From NCBI GenBank assembly GCA_964345925.1, contig CAYFSP010000038.1, positions 1 to 16,747 on the forward strand: a stretch of 16,747 nt of DNA, read 5' to 3'. Source of the DNA: Miniphocaeibacter sp964345925 (GTDB lineage: Bacteria; Bacillota; Clostridia; Tissierellales; Peptoniphilaceae). Below, piece after piece: positions 7,665-14,818 of the stretch; position 1 is the first letter of the stretch, and the number at the start of each line of letters is the position of its first letter. The notes under the pieces were generated by a model. That model saw only the letters and a program-made list of their open reading frames with translations, was not told the origin of the DNA and searched no databases. Position numbers and translations under genes: made by a program.

Positions 7665-8339
7665 TTATATAAACTGTAAAATTATTATACTAAATATTCC
7701 TACAACAACATTTACTCCATTAAATATTAAATGAACGGTTATACTATTCCAAATATTTTTATAATATAGATATATTAAATTGAATACCATTCCCATTACC
7801 ATATACGGTATTAATTGAATAAGATTACCTTGAAAATTATTATAATGTATTAGACCAAATATAATAGCTGATACAAAAAACATTATAAATTTGATAGCTC
7901 TATTTTCAAAAATACCTAGCAGATGATATCTAAATACCAACTCCTCAACAAATGGTGCTGTTAAAGGTATTGTTGTAGAAAATATTGTAAGGTATAATGG
8001 TAAGTTAGAAATTTCTTCAATTTCTGTACCACTTAAATTCTTTAGAGGAATTCTTACTAAATATAAAATTCCATGCATTACAAATACCAGTACAATGGCC
8101 AATAAAATATTGGTCCATATTTTTTCTTTAAATTTTGAAAAATCATTTTTTAATAATTCTCTATTTAAAATAATTACAATAATACAAATTAGATATGATA
8201 TTATCGTATAAGCTAAAATATAATTTGCACTACCTTCTTCTAACCCTATTATACCTATTAATTTAACTAGTAAATATTGTATTGGTATAATCAATATTGT
8301 CATTATACTAATTAAATAATTATTTTTTCTTTTTTCCAT
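7665..8339 (-). CDS. CPBP family intramembrane metalloprotease (CAAX protease-like)
   Basis: A polytopic membrane protein of 224 residues. Its CPBP/Abi motifs are in order: EExxxR as E132-E133-R137 in APFVEELVFRYHLLG, H165 in FGLIHYNN, and H203 with N207 in HLIFNGVN. These are the expected metal ligands and catalytic residues, so the enzyme looks intact. Bacterial members include bacteriocin-immunity proteins and proteins of unknown substrate; which applies here cannot be decided. An upstream ATG (8393) would add 18 residues, but GAGAGGA is correctly placed before the ATG at 8339. It starts 71 bases after the sensor kinase stop on the same strand and precedes the ABC transporter across the gap, so a shared unit is plausible. 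Confidence 0.88.
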   Translation of the reverse strand: MEKRKNNYLISIMTILIIPIQYLLVKLIGIIGLEEGSANYILAYTIISYLICIIVIILNRELLKNDFSKFKEKIWTNILLAIVLVFVMHGILYLVRIPLKNLSGTEIEEISNLPLYLTIFSTTIPLTAPFVEELVFRYHLLGIFENRAIKFIMFFVSAIIFGLIHYNNFQGNLIQLIPYMVMGMVFNLIYLYYKNIWNSITVHLIFNGVNVVVGIFSIIILQFI

Positions 8340-8410
8340 ATAAATTCCTCTCAATATAAATATTTTAACGATTGTCCATATATCCATACCCATTCTTTAA
8401 AATAATATAT

Positions 8411-9963
8411 TTATTTGAAATTCACTATTGATACTACACCTTTTTCTATATTTTTAACCTCTATTTCATACCCAATTGTCTTTCCATAGTATTCTACAAT
8501 GTAGAGTCCTAATCCATGACCTTCTTCTCCATTGCTTGAAATAAATGGCTGAAAAATATTTTCTTCAATTGATTTTGGTATAGATGATTTTGTATTAAAT
8601 ATCTCAAGCTTTTCTTTTCCCAAACTTATGATTATATTAGCATTTTCTCGCGAATACTTAACTGCATTATTTATTAAATTATCTAGTATTTTAAATATGA
8701 TTTCATAATCCGTGTTAATATAGTAATCCTCTTCAAATGTATTTATTTTAATGTTTTTTTATCGATTATAAATTTATAACCTTCTAAAATATTTTTTATT
8801 AAATCTTTTAAATTAACATTAATATATTCTATATTTTCAGCTACATGACTTAATGAAAGAATTTCTGTTACAAGTTTATTCATTTCCAAAATTTGTTTTT
8901 TCAGTTCAGGTAAATATTCATCTCTATTCTCATACTTGCCAATTTTATCAATCATTCCATTTACAAGTAAAAGCGATGCAGAAATAGGAGTTCTTAATTG
9001 GTGAGATGACGCTCTTAAAAAAACTTCCCTTCTTTCACTTTCCTCTTCAAGTCTATTGTAACTATCCCTTAGATTTTCATATAGATCATTTAACCTTATG
9101 GATAGCTGTTCTATTTCATCACCAGTGCTTATGTCTATCGGTTTAATATCATTCAAAGGTAGATTCTTACTATTATCTGCATGTTTTGAAATCTCTATTA
9201 TAGGACTTACTATTTTACTTGAAAAATATTTCGAAACCAAAATTGAAAGTAATATAATTATTATAATAATCATTGGAATACTTGTATAAATCGGTGATTG
9301 TATATCACTTATTAATGGAGTTACTATGGAGAAAAACGATATAAATATTTCACCATCTTTACTCGTAAACAAAAAACTATTTGTGAAGGAGTTTTTTATA
9401 TTATCTGATTTTGAAATCATCAATATAGTATTGTCATCAATATTTTTAAACTCTCCTTTTGAACTGACTATCTTATTATATTCCTTTGTAAACTCCGTAC
9501 TCTTTGCATCTATCTTTAAATATTTATTAAAACTTTCCTTTGAAATATCCAATAATTCCTCTGGAAAATACTTCTCTAAACTATCTTTAAATGACTTTTC
9601 TGAAATATTATTAAGATATTTTTTTTCCTTAGTAAAATTTCTAATATTATTTAAACCAGATTTTAATTTTTCATCTCTAATATCTATACTGCTATTAAAA
9701 AAATAATTTGACATATTCACAGTATTTCCCTTTTGTGGAATATTTAAGCTTATAGAGTTTATAAAATTAAACTTTACGTCCTTACCATACTCTCCATTAC
9801 TTATATACTCTTTATGAATTTCTATAGTTTCTGCAATATTGTTTCTTTCCCTTTCTTCAACATACAACGAAGGTAGCATAATTAGCATATATACTAAGAA
9901 TAGAATAACTATTATAGCTGCTAAAATCATACTGTATATGAAAGTTTTCCTATTGAGTTTCAT
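8411..9963 (-). CDS. Sensor histidine kinase, frameshifted (interrupted)
   Basis: This is the membrane sensor that would phosphorylate the neighbouring response regulator. As written, the frame stops after 406 residues at 8743. The rest of the kinase continues in another frame. One extra A in the run of seven at 8754-8760 restores a 517-residue protein. Visible in order are membrane segment 1 (8-31), an external domain of about 195 residues, membrane segment 2 (228-247), a HAMP linker (about 247-300), the phosphoacceptor His321 in SSHQLRTPISA, then after the shift an N box DNLINNAVKYS (about 428-438) and a G box GHGLGL (about 482-487). The usual DxGxG box is degenerate (FNTKSSIP). The start at 9963 has GGAGGAG before it and overlaps the regulator gene by 14 bases; an in-frame upstream ATG at 9990 is less likely. 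The break could be an assembly or sequencing error, phase variation or a true lesion. Confidence 0.85.
8754..8760 (-). other. Frameshift site: 7-base homopolymer in the kinase gene
   Basis: The plus strand has seven T here (seven A on the coding strand) after GAT. Frame 0 reads DKKTLK and stops. A gain of one A, or a -1 ribosomal slip on the AAA codons, gives DKKNIKINTF and then the complete ATPase domain of the kinase. Confidence 0.85.
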
Positions 9964-10630
9964 ATTCTCCTCCATTGAATATATAACCAACGCCTATTAC
10001 AGTTCTAATAAAATTTTCAGGCAATTTCTTCCTTAAATTTTTAATATGGGAATCTATTATTCTATCATTGCCAATATAATCTTCATTAAATATTTTGTAT
10101 ATTAACTGTTCCCTTGTAAAGACCATATCCTTATTACTGTATAATGTTTCAAGTAAAAGAAATTCACTTAAAGTTAAATCTAAAGAAATATTATTATAAT
10201 AAGCTTGAAATCTATCTTTATTTATTAATAATCCTTCTTTTTTTTCATTGCTATCCTTATATTTATATGAATTCAATCTTCTTTTTAAAGTCTCTATTCT
10301 CTTAATCAACAAAATGGGGGAAATCGGCTTAATAATATAATCATCTGCATAATTGTTAAAGGCCTCTAGTTGAGTTTTTTCATCGCCTAAAGCCGTTAAC
10401 ATTATTACACCTAAATCAAAATTATTTCTATGAATATAATCTAAAACCTCAAGACCAGATATTTTAGGAACCATAATATCCAAAATAGCTATATCAAATA
10501 CTTCATTATCCAACCTTTTAATAGCCTCTTCTCCATTTTCAACAGATATAATTTCCATACCTGCCATTTTCATATATTCTACTAAAACTTCTCTTATATT
10601 TAAATCATCTTCCATAAATAAAATTTTCAT
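9950..10630 (-). CDS. OmpR/PhoB family response regulator
   Basis: A 226-residue DNA-binding regulator, the normal length for this family. The receiver domain carries the acidic pair Asp8-Asp9, the phosphorylation site Asp51 (AILDIMVP), Thr79 (VIMLTA) and Lys101 (IIKPIS). From about residue 130 a winged-helix domain follows, with LTLSEFLLLETL, the recognition-helix region IIDSHIKNLRKKL and the wing VIGVGYIF. The start has AAGGTGG at good spacing. Its stop overlaps the start of the sensor kinase by 14 bases, so both are made together. It is the first gene of the unit, just after the terminator of the upstream exporter gene. Likely targets are the neighbouring protease and ABC genes, which is inference. 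Confidence 0.95.
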   Translation of the reverse strand: MKILFMEDDLNIREVLVEYMKMAGMEIISVENGEEAIKRLDNEVFDIAILDIMVPKISGLEVLDYIHRNNFDLGVIMLTALGDEKTQLEAFNNYADDYIIKPISPILLIKRIETLKRRLNSYKYKDSNEKKEGLLINKDRFQAYYNNISLDLTLSEFLLLETLYSNKDMVFTREQLIYKIFNEDYIGNDRIIDSHIKNLRKKLPENFIRTVIGVGYIFNGGEYETQ

Positions 10631-10650
10631 ATAACCACCTTCTTCTATAT

Positions 10651-10656
10651 ATTATA
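10651..10656 (-). promoter_or_regulatory. Possible -10 of the regulator operon
   Basis: A perfect TATAAT on the minus strand lies about 20 bases upstream of the response regulator start, in the only gap behind the exporter terminator. No convincing -35 is seen at 16-18 bases, so the promoter may be weak or need an activator. Confidence 0.3.
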
Positions 10657-10707
10657 CATTTGCAATATGGATTTCATATGTATATTATTTTGTAATATTC
10701 CTATAAT

Positions 10708-10740
10708 AAAAAAACAATCCAAGACATAAGTCTTGAATTG
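10708..10740 (-). terminator. Rho-independent terminator of the ABC exporter
   Basis: Arms of 11 bases at 10715-10725 and 10730-10740 pair completely on the minus-strand RNA (one G-U), with a 4-base loop and seven T after it. It begins 3 bases past the exporter stop and separates that gene from the regulator operon. Confidence 0.9.
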
Positions 10741-10743
10741 TTT

Positions 10744-12567
10744 TTATACTGTTATTAAATCGTCATCTGAGAAATTGCTTAAGTCCATACCGTCTAAGCT
10801 CATACCACCTTGATTATAAAGGTTGTAGTAGTATCCTTTTTTCTCCATTAATTCCTTATGATTTCCCTGTTCAACTATTCCTTTTTCTGTAAGAACTATA
10901 ATCTTATCTGCATTTTGAATTGTTGTAAGCCTATGAGCAATTGTCAACGTGGTTCTACCTTTAGACAATTGTTCTAAAGATCTTTGAATTATCTTTTCAC
11001 TTCTATTATCTAATGCTGATGTAGCTTCATCCAATATTAATATAGGAGGATTCTTTAAGAAAACTCTAGCTATGGATATTCTCTGTTTCTGTCCACCTGA
11101 AAGTTTTACGCCTCTTTCTCCTACATATGTGTCAAAACCATTAGGCAAATTCATAATAAAGTCATATGCACCTGCAAGCTTTGCTGCTTCTACAATATCT
11201 TCCTTACTAGCTCCTGGCTTACCATATTCTATGTTATCGTAAACAGTGCCTGAGAATAGATAAACATCCTGTTGTACCATTCCTATTTGTGAACGTAGAC
11301 TGTTTAATGTAAAGTCTTTAATATTTTTTCCATCAATTGTAATTTCTCCATCTTCCACATCGTAAAACCTTGGTATTAAATTACATAGAGTTGTCTTTCC
11401 TCCACCTGATGGACCAACTAATGCAACATTAGTTCCATTTTCTATACTTAAGTCGATATCATCTAATATTATTTCATCGTTATCATGATATTTAAATGTA
11501 ACATGATCTACTACAATATCGCCTTTTACATCCTTTAACTCTATAGCATCTGGCTCATCGAATATTTCAATATCCTGATCCATCAATTCAACAAATCTTT
11601 CAATTCCCGTCATACCTCTTTGGAATTGTTCTGCAAACTCCACAATTCTTCTAACTGTTGCAAGTAAAGTATTAACATATAGAACATATGCCACTAAATC
11701 ACCTGGATCCAAAGTTCCCTTCATCATAAAAATTCCACCAAGTACAATTACTGCCAAGTACATAAATCCGTCAAATATTTTTGTTACAGCTTGGTAGCCT
11801 GCCATGTACCCGTATGTTTCCTTCTTGATTTCCAAAAACTCCCTATTGCCCTTGTTGAATTTCTTAATTTCTTCATCTTCATTTGCAAAGGACTTAACCA
11901 CCTTTACTCCTAGTAAACTATCTTCAACTTGTGAGTTTATTTCACCAATATGATTTCTTTGAGCTTTAAAGCTTTTTCTCATACTCTTTCTATATTTTCC
12001 AGATGTAATTATCATTACAGGAATAATAGCAAAGATAATTAAAGTAAGTGGTACGTTTATCTTTATTAAAATAATAAATGAAATTATCATTTTAATTGCT
12101 GCTATAAAATACTCCTCTGGACAGTGATGGGCAAATTCCGTAACATCAAATAAGTCATTTGTAATTCTAGTCATTATTTGACCAACTTTTGTTTCATTGA
12201 AATAACTATCCGATAGTTTATGAAGATGGTTAAACACATCGTGACGCATATCCGTTTCAATTCTTGCACCCATAATATGTCCAGTCTTTTGCATATAGAA
12301 ACCAGCTAAAACATCGACTATCTTTAGAATTAAAAAAAGCACTCCTAATTTAAAAATAACATTATAAGTTAAAAGTCCAATATCTTTTAAGCCTATATTG
12401 GTCAAATATCTTAAAATTAAAGGAAGCACCATTTCGTTAACCGTAGTTAGACTAGCACAGAATAAGTCGAAAAATAAAATTGATTTATATCCTGAAAAAT
12501 AAGGAACAAATCTCTTTATGAGCTTTGCATTTGAATGGATTTTAACATCTCTACTATTAAAAGCCAT
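10744..12567 (-). CDS. ABC exporter, fused membrane and ATPase domains
   Basis: A half-transporter of the MsbA/BmrA type, 607 residues, expected to work as a dimer that pumps lipids, drugs or peptides outward. The membrane domain with about six segments covers residues 20-320. The ATPase domain has Walker A GPSGGGKT (385-392), Q-loop Gln433, signature LSGGQ (489-493), Walker B ILILDE (509-514) and switch His545. All key residues are intact. The last 20 residues are acidic (GMDLSNFSDDD), a small extra tail. GGGGAT lies about 10 bases before the ATG. Only one exporter gene is here, so a homodimer is the simplest model. It lies 76 bases after the thioesterase gene, with its own promoter in the gap. 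Confidence 0.93.
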   Translation of the reverse strand: MAFNSRDVKIHSNAKLIKRFVPYFSGYKSILFFDLFCASLTTVNEMVLPLILRYLTNIGLKDIGLLTYNVIFKLGVLFLILKIVDVLAGFYMQKTGHIMGARIETDMRHDVFNHLHKLSDSYFNETKVGQIMTRITNDLFDVTEFAHHCPEEYFIAAIKMIISFIILIKINVPLTLIIFAIIPVMIITSGKYRKSMRKSFKAQRNHIGEINSQVEDSLLGVKVVKSFANEDEEIKKFNKGNREFLEIKKETYGYMAGYQAVTKIFDGFMYLAVIVLGGIFMMKGTLDPGDLVAYVLYVNTLLATVRRIVEFAEQFQRGMTGIERFVELMDQDIEIFDEPDAIELKDVKGDIVVDHVTFKYHDNDEIILDDIDLSIENGTNVALVGPSGGGKTTLCNLIPRFYDVEDGEITIDGKNIKDFTLNSLRSQIGMVQQDVYLFSGTVYDNIEYGKPGASKEDIVEAAKLAGAYDFIMNLPNGFDTYVGERGVKLSGGQKQRISIARVFLKNPPILILDEATSALDNRSEKIIQRSLEQLSKGRTTLTIAHRLTTIQNADKIIVLTEKGIVEQGNHKELMEKKGYYYNLYNQGGMSLDGMDLSNFSDDDLITV

Positions 12568-12595
12568 ATATTATCATCCCCTTTTTACATTAGTC

Positions 12596-12631
12596 AGTTT
12601 ATCACAAATTTGTAATCATTTCAATTTGAAA
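12596..12631 (-). promoter_or_regulatory. Exporter promoter with palindromic spacer
   Basis: On the minus strand a -35 TTGAAA (12619-12624) and a -10 TAAACT (12596-12601) are exactly 17 bases apart. The spacer contains the perfect palindrome ACAAATTTGT (12604-12613). A second 13-base palindrome TTTCAATTTGAAA (12619-12631) covers the -35. Such placement would suit a repressor or a MerR-type activator. Confidence 0.45.
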
Positions 12632-12643
12632 CTGATAAATAGC

Positions 12644-13012
12644 CTAAATACATTTATTATTCTCTATTTTTTTTGGTCTAAATTCTTCATCAACATAAAC
12701 CATAGTAAAATAACCGGAGGAACTAATTAAATTGTCCCTTTCCTTAATTTTATTTTCCACATAAATTTTCATAGAAGTATTTCCTATATTTATAATTTCA
12801 CCTGTAGATATGATGGTTTCATTTAAATATGCGGATTTATAATATATTACTTCGTCTACAGCCTTTGTAACCGTTCTTCCATTTACAAAATCACGACTTA
12901 TATACCCTGCTGTAGAATCCATTAGTTTAAATGCTTCTCCACCATGTAAAAAACCGTGATAATTTAACATATCCTCTGTAATTTTATTTTCAAATATTTT
13001 ATCCTTATCCAT
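12644..13012 (-). CDS. Hotdog-fold acyl-CoA thioesterase
   Basis: A small cytoplasmic hydrolase of 122 residues that probably cleaves acyl-CoA thioesters to the free acid and CoA. The N-terminal segment NYHGFLHGGEAFKLMD (17-32) matches the YciA/BACH-type acyl-CoA hydrolase signature, with the catalytic Asp in its usual place (Asp32). The second half has the strand pattern of a hotdog domain. It is short for the family but complete. The substrate cannot be inferred. GGGGGA before the ATG supports the start. It lies upstream of the ABC exporter on the same strand with no clear terminator between, so read-through is possible, although the exporter also has a likely promoter of its own. Confidence 0.85.
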   Translation of the reverse strand: MDKDKIFENKITEDMLNYHGFLHGGEAFKLMDSTAGYISRDFVNGRTVTKAVDEVIYYKSAYLNETIISTGEIINIGNTSMKIYVENKIKERDNLISSSGYFTMVYVDEEFRPKKIENNKCI

Positions 13013-13104
13013 TTACATTCCCCCAAAAATATATTACATCAAATAGACATTAGTATAAATATCTTAAATCACATATAAAAATATAACAAGTCATTATTTT
13101 TAGG

Positions 13105-13140
13105 CAAAAAAATAAAGCCTATGAATAATCATAGGCTTTA
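13105..13140 (-). terminator. Rho-independent terminator of the nucleobase permease
   Basis: Perfect 12-base arms (13113-13124 and 13129-13140) with a 4-base ATAA loop and seven T after it on the minus strand. It ends the permease transcript 18 bases past its stop. Confidence 0.92.
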
Positions 13141-13158
13141 TACCGTATTAAAAGTAAA

Positions 13159-14481
13159 TTAATCGTCTATTGGCTCTGAATCATCTGTTGGAACAATTAA
13201 GTTAAGTAAAAATGATACTACGAAACCTGTTATTATAGGTGATCCAGTTATTACAGCTCCTACTTCTTGAGGTAAGAATCCCAATAATGCTGGTACATTT
13301 GTAAAACCAACTGCCAATGCTAATGAAATACCAACTACTAGTTTATTTCTATAGTTCATTGGTTGTTCTGTTAGAAGTTGAATACCTGACATTGTTATAG
13401 CTGCAAATACTGTAATTGTAGCTCCACCTAGTACTGGTGAAGGTATTGATGTCATTATTCCACCAAATTTAGGAATTAGTCCTGCTAAAACAAGCATACC
13501 ACCTAACATACCAAAAACTCTTTTAGAAACTACTTTCGTAGTAACTATTATACCAACGTTTTGACTAAACGGATCTGTTGGAAAACCTCCAATAAGAGCT
13601 CCAAGCATACCACAAATACCTGTTCCTTTAACTGCTCCACCAAGCTCTTTATGTGTTGCTGGTCTATTAAACGCTCCAACTGCTGTGGAAGAAACGTCTC
13701 CTATAGTCTGTACTGCTTGTACTATGTACATTAAAATCATCATAATTATTGCCATAGGCTCAAATACCAATTTGAAATGGAAGAATCTAGGTAATGCTAC
13801 CCAATTAGCTTTTGCTACTCCAGAAAAGTCTATTCCAATCCAAACTGCCCAAATGATATATCCAACTACCATTCCTACTAAAAGGCCTAAAGTTTTTAAC
13901 ATTCCCTTACCAAAGAAATTACAAATTAAAGTTATAATTAAAACAATTCCTGCTATTGCTAAAAATTTTGGATCTCCGAATTTTTCATTTCCTACTCCAC
14001 CACCAATATAGTTCATACCGGTTTCATAGAGGGATAGTCCTATACAGAGTACTACTGTACCACTAACTACTGGTGGGAATAAATGTGCTATCTTCTCCAT
14101 AATAACGCCTAAGAATATGGATAAAAACGCAGCTACTAATTGTGCTCCAAATATTGCACCAATACCCCAAGTCTTACCTACTAGAAGTAATATTGGCATA
14201 TATGCAAAGGCAACACCCATTGCGTTTGGAAGTCCCATACCAAATCCCATAATGGTATAAGTCTGTACCAAAGTAGTTATACCACCTATAAGCATTGCTG
14301 CTTGTATTAAAATTATCTTATCAGTCTCTGGTAATCCCAAAGTACTTGCAATTATTATTGGTGGTGTAATATTACCCGCCAACATAGCCAAAATATGTTG
14401 TAATGCTTGTGGAAATGCAGCACCCCAACTTGGCTTACCATCTAGCAGACAAAGTTCCTGCATATTTTTACTTTTATTCAT
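13159..14481 (-). CDS. NCS2 family nucleobase permease (uracil/xanthine type)
   Basis: A membrane symporter of 440 residues that imports a purine or pyrimidine base; whether uracil, xanthine or another base is not certain. It is hydrophobic throughout, with 12-14 membrane segments. The first carries the family motif QHILAM (Gln28-His29). The NAT signature reads SQNVGIIVTTKVVSKR (about 306-321), with Lys316 where bacterial members usually have Gly. In the eighth segment the usual acidic residue before the GD pair is Gln258 (VQAVQTIGD). Similar forms occur, as far as I recall, in a clostridial subgroup, so these changes probably mark a subfamily. GTGAGGT precedes the ATG. The gene is alone between its own terminator and a very strong promoter with a long leader. 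Confidence 0.9.
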   Translation of the reverse strand: MNKSKNMQELCLLDGKPSWGAAFPQALQHILAMLAGNITPPIIIASTLGLPETDKIILIQAAMLIGGITTLVQTYTIMGFGMGLPNAMGVAFAYMPILLLVGKTWGIGAIFGAQLVAAFLSIFLGVIMEKIAHLFPPVVSGTVVLCIGLSLYETGMNYIGGGVGNEKFGDPKFLAIAGIVLIITLICNFFGKGMLKTLGLLVGMVVGYIIWAVWIGIDFSGVAKANWVALPRFFHFKLVFEPMAIIMMILMYIVQAVQTIGDVSSTAVGAFNRPATHKELGGAVKGTGICGMLGALIGGFPTDPFSQNVGIIVTTKVVSKRVFGMLGGMLVLAGLIPKFGGIMTSIPSPVLGGATITVFAAITMSGIQLLTEQPMNYRNKLVVGISLALAVGFTNVPALLGFLPQEVGAVITGSPIITGFVVSFLLNLIVPTDDSEPIDD

Positions 14482-14642
14482 AAAATAACCTCACTTTTCG
14501 ATATATTGAATTTTACGTAGAAACCTTTTCCTTTCCTTTTTCCTCCTTTTCCACTTATTGTTCCTACTATGTCCTCAAATAAACAACGCATATGGTACTA
14601 AGCCATATAAGGTATTTATTAGCTAATTTACTAGTTCTTATT
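14482..14642 (-). ncRNA. Long, potentially structured leader of the permease mRNA
   Basis: About 160 bases separate the predicted transcription start from the permease ATG, and there is no ORF in them. On the minus-strand RNA the first element pairs AATAAA with TTTATT and, inside, ATATGG with CCATAT, leaving a symmetric internal loop of TACCTT/GCGTTG. A second element pairs GTAGGAAC with GTTTCTAC (14560-14567 with 14517-14524). The ACCTTA of the first element (14608-14613) can pair with TGAGGT of the permease ribosome binding site (14488-14493). I compared it by eye with purine, preQ1, THF, PRPP/guanidine and PyrR-type elements and found no match. A cis-regulatory RNA is inference. Confidence 0.4.
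14524..14552 (-). repeat. 29-base polypurine tract in the permease leader
   Basis: The minus-strand RNA is purely A and G over 29 bases, with six G pairs including GGAGG. It is framed by the inverted arms at 14517-14524 and 14560-14567. No start codon lies at translation distance behind GGAGG, so it is not a usable ribosome binding site for a second gene. Confidence 0.7.
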
Positions 14643-14646
14643 ATCT

Positions 14647-14677
14647 CGATTATAATCGTTCAATTTATGATTGTCAA
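14647..14677 (-). promoter_or_regulatory. Consensus promoter of the permease, -10 inside a palindrome
   Basis: On the minus strand TTGACA (14672-14677) and TATAAT (14649-14654) match the sigma-A consensus perfectly with a 17-base spacer. The -10 is part of the perfect palindrome CGATTATAATCG (14647-14658). The 12-base sequence ATTATAATCGTT found here (14649-14660) occurs again upstream at 14743-14754. A repressor site is the simplest reading, because so strong a promoter for a base importer would need control. Confidence 0.85.
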
Positions 14678-14780
14678 GAAATTAATAAAATAATCCTTTT
14701 AATTTATTTCTTGAATGTAAAGCTTTTTTTGGTAATATATAAATTATAATCGTTTTACTTAATCTATATTAAAATCTATA

Positions 14781-14809
14781 AAAAAAGGACTAAATAGTAT
14801 CAGTCCTTT
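14781..14809 (-). terminator. Rho-independent terminator of the DsbA-family gene
   Basis: Arms AAAGGACT (14784-14791) and AGTCCTTT (14802-14809) are perfect around a 10-base loop, and T residues follow on the minus strand. It starts 9 bases after the stop codon. Confidence 0.82.
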
Positions 14810-14818
14810 AAATATATC

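Noticed and set aside
8754..8760. Programmed -1 ribosomal frameshift in the kinase as the preferred explanation
   Set aside because: The frame-0 codons are not a standard slippery heptamer (T AAA AAA), and I see no stimulatory stem or internal Shine-Dalgarno at proper spacing. It is kept only as an alternative to sequencing error or phase variation.
9098..9706. Plus-strand frames of 63 and 126 codons inside the sensor kinase
   Set aside because: They are antisense to the HAMP/sensor domain coding sequence. Their Ile/Leu/Ser/Phe-rich composition is what reverse-complemented Lys/Asn/Asp codons give.
13685..14011. Plus-strand 108-codon frame inside the nucleobase permease
   Set aside because: It is antisense to well-conserved membrane segments, without ribosome binding site or family resemblance.
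14482..14642. Purine riboswitch before the NCS2 permease
   Set aside because: The conserved junction sequences of the purine class (TNTCTACC and the CCGTAAAT-type segment) are absent; GTTTCTACGTAAA resembles them only superficially.
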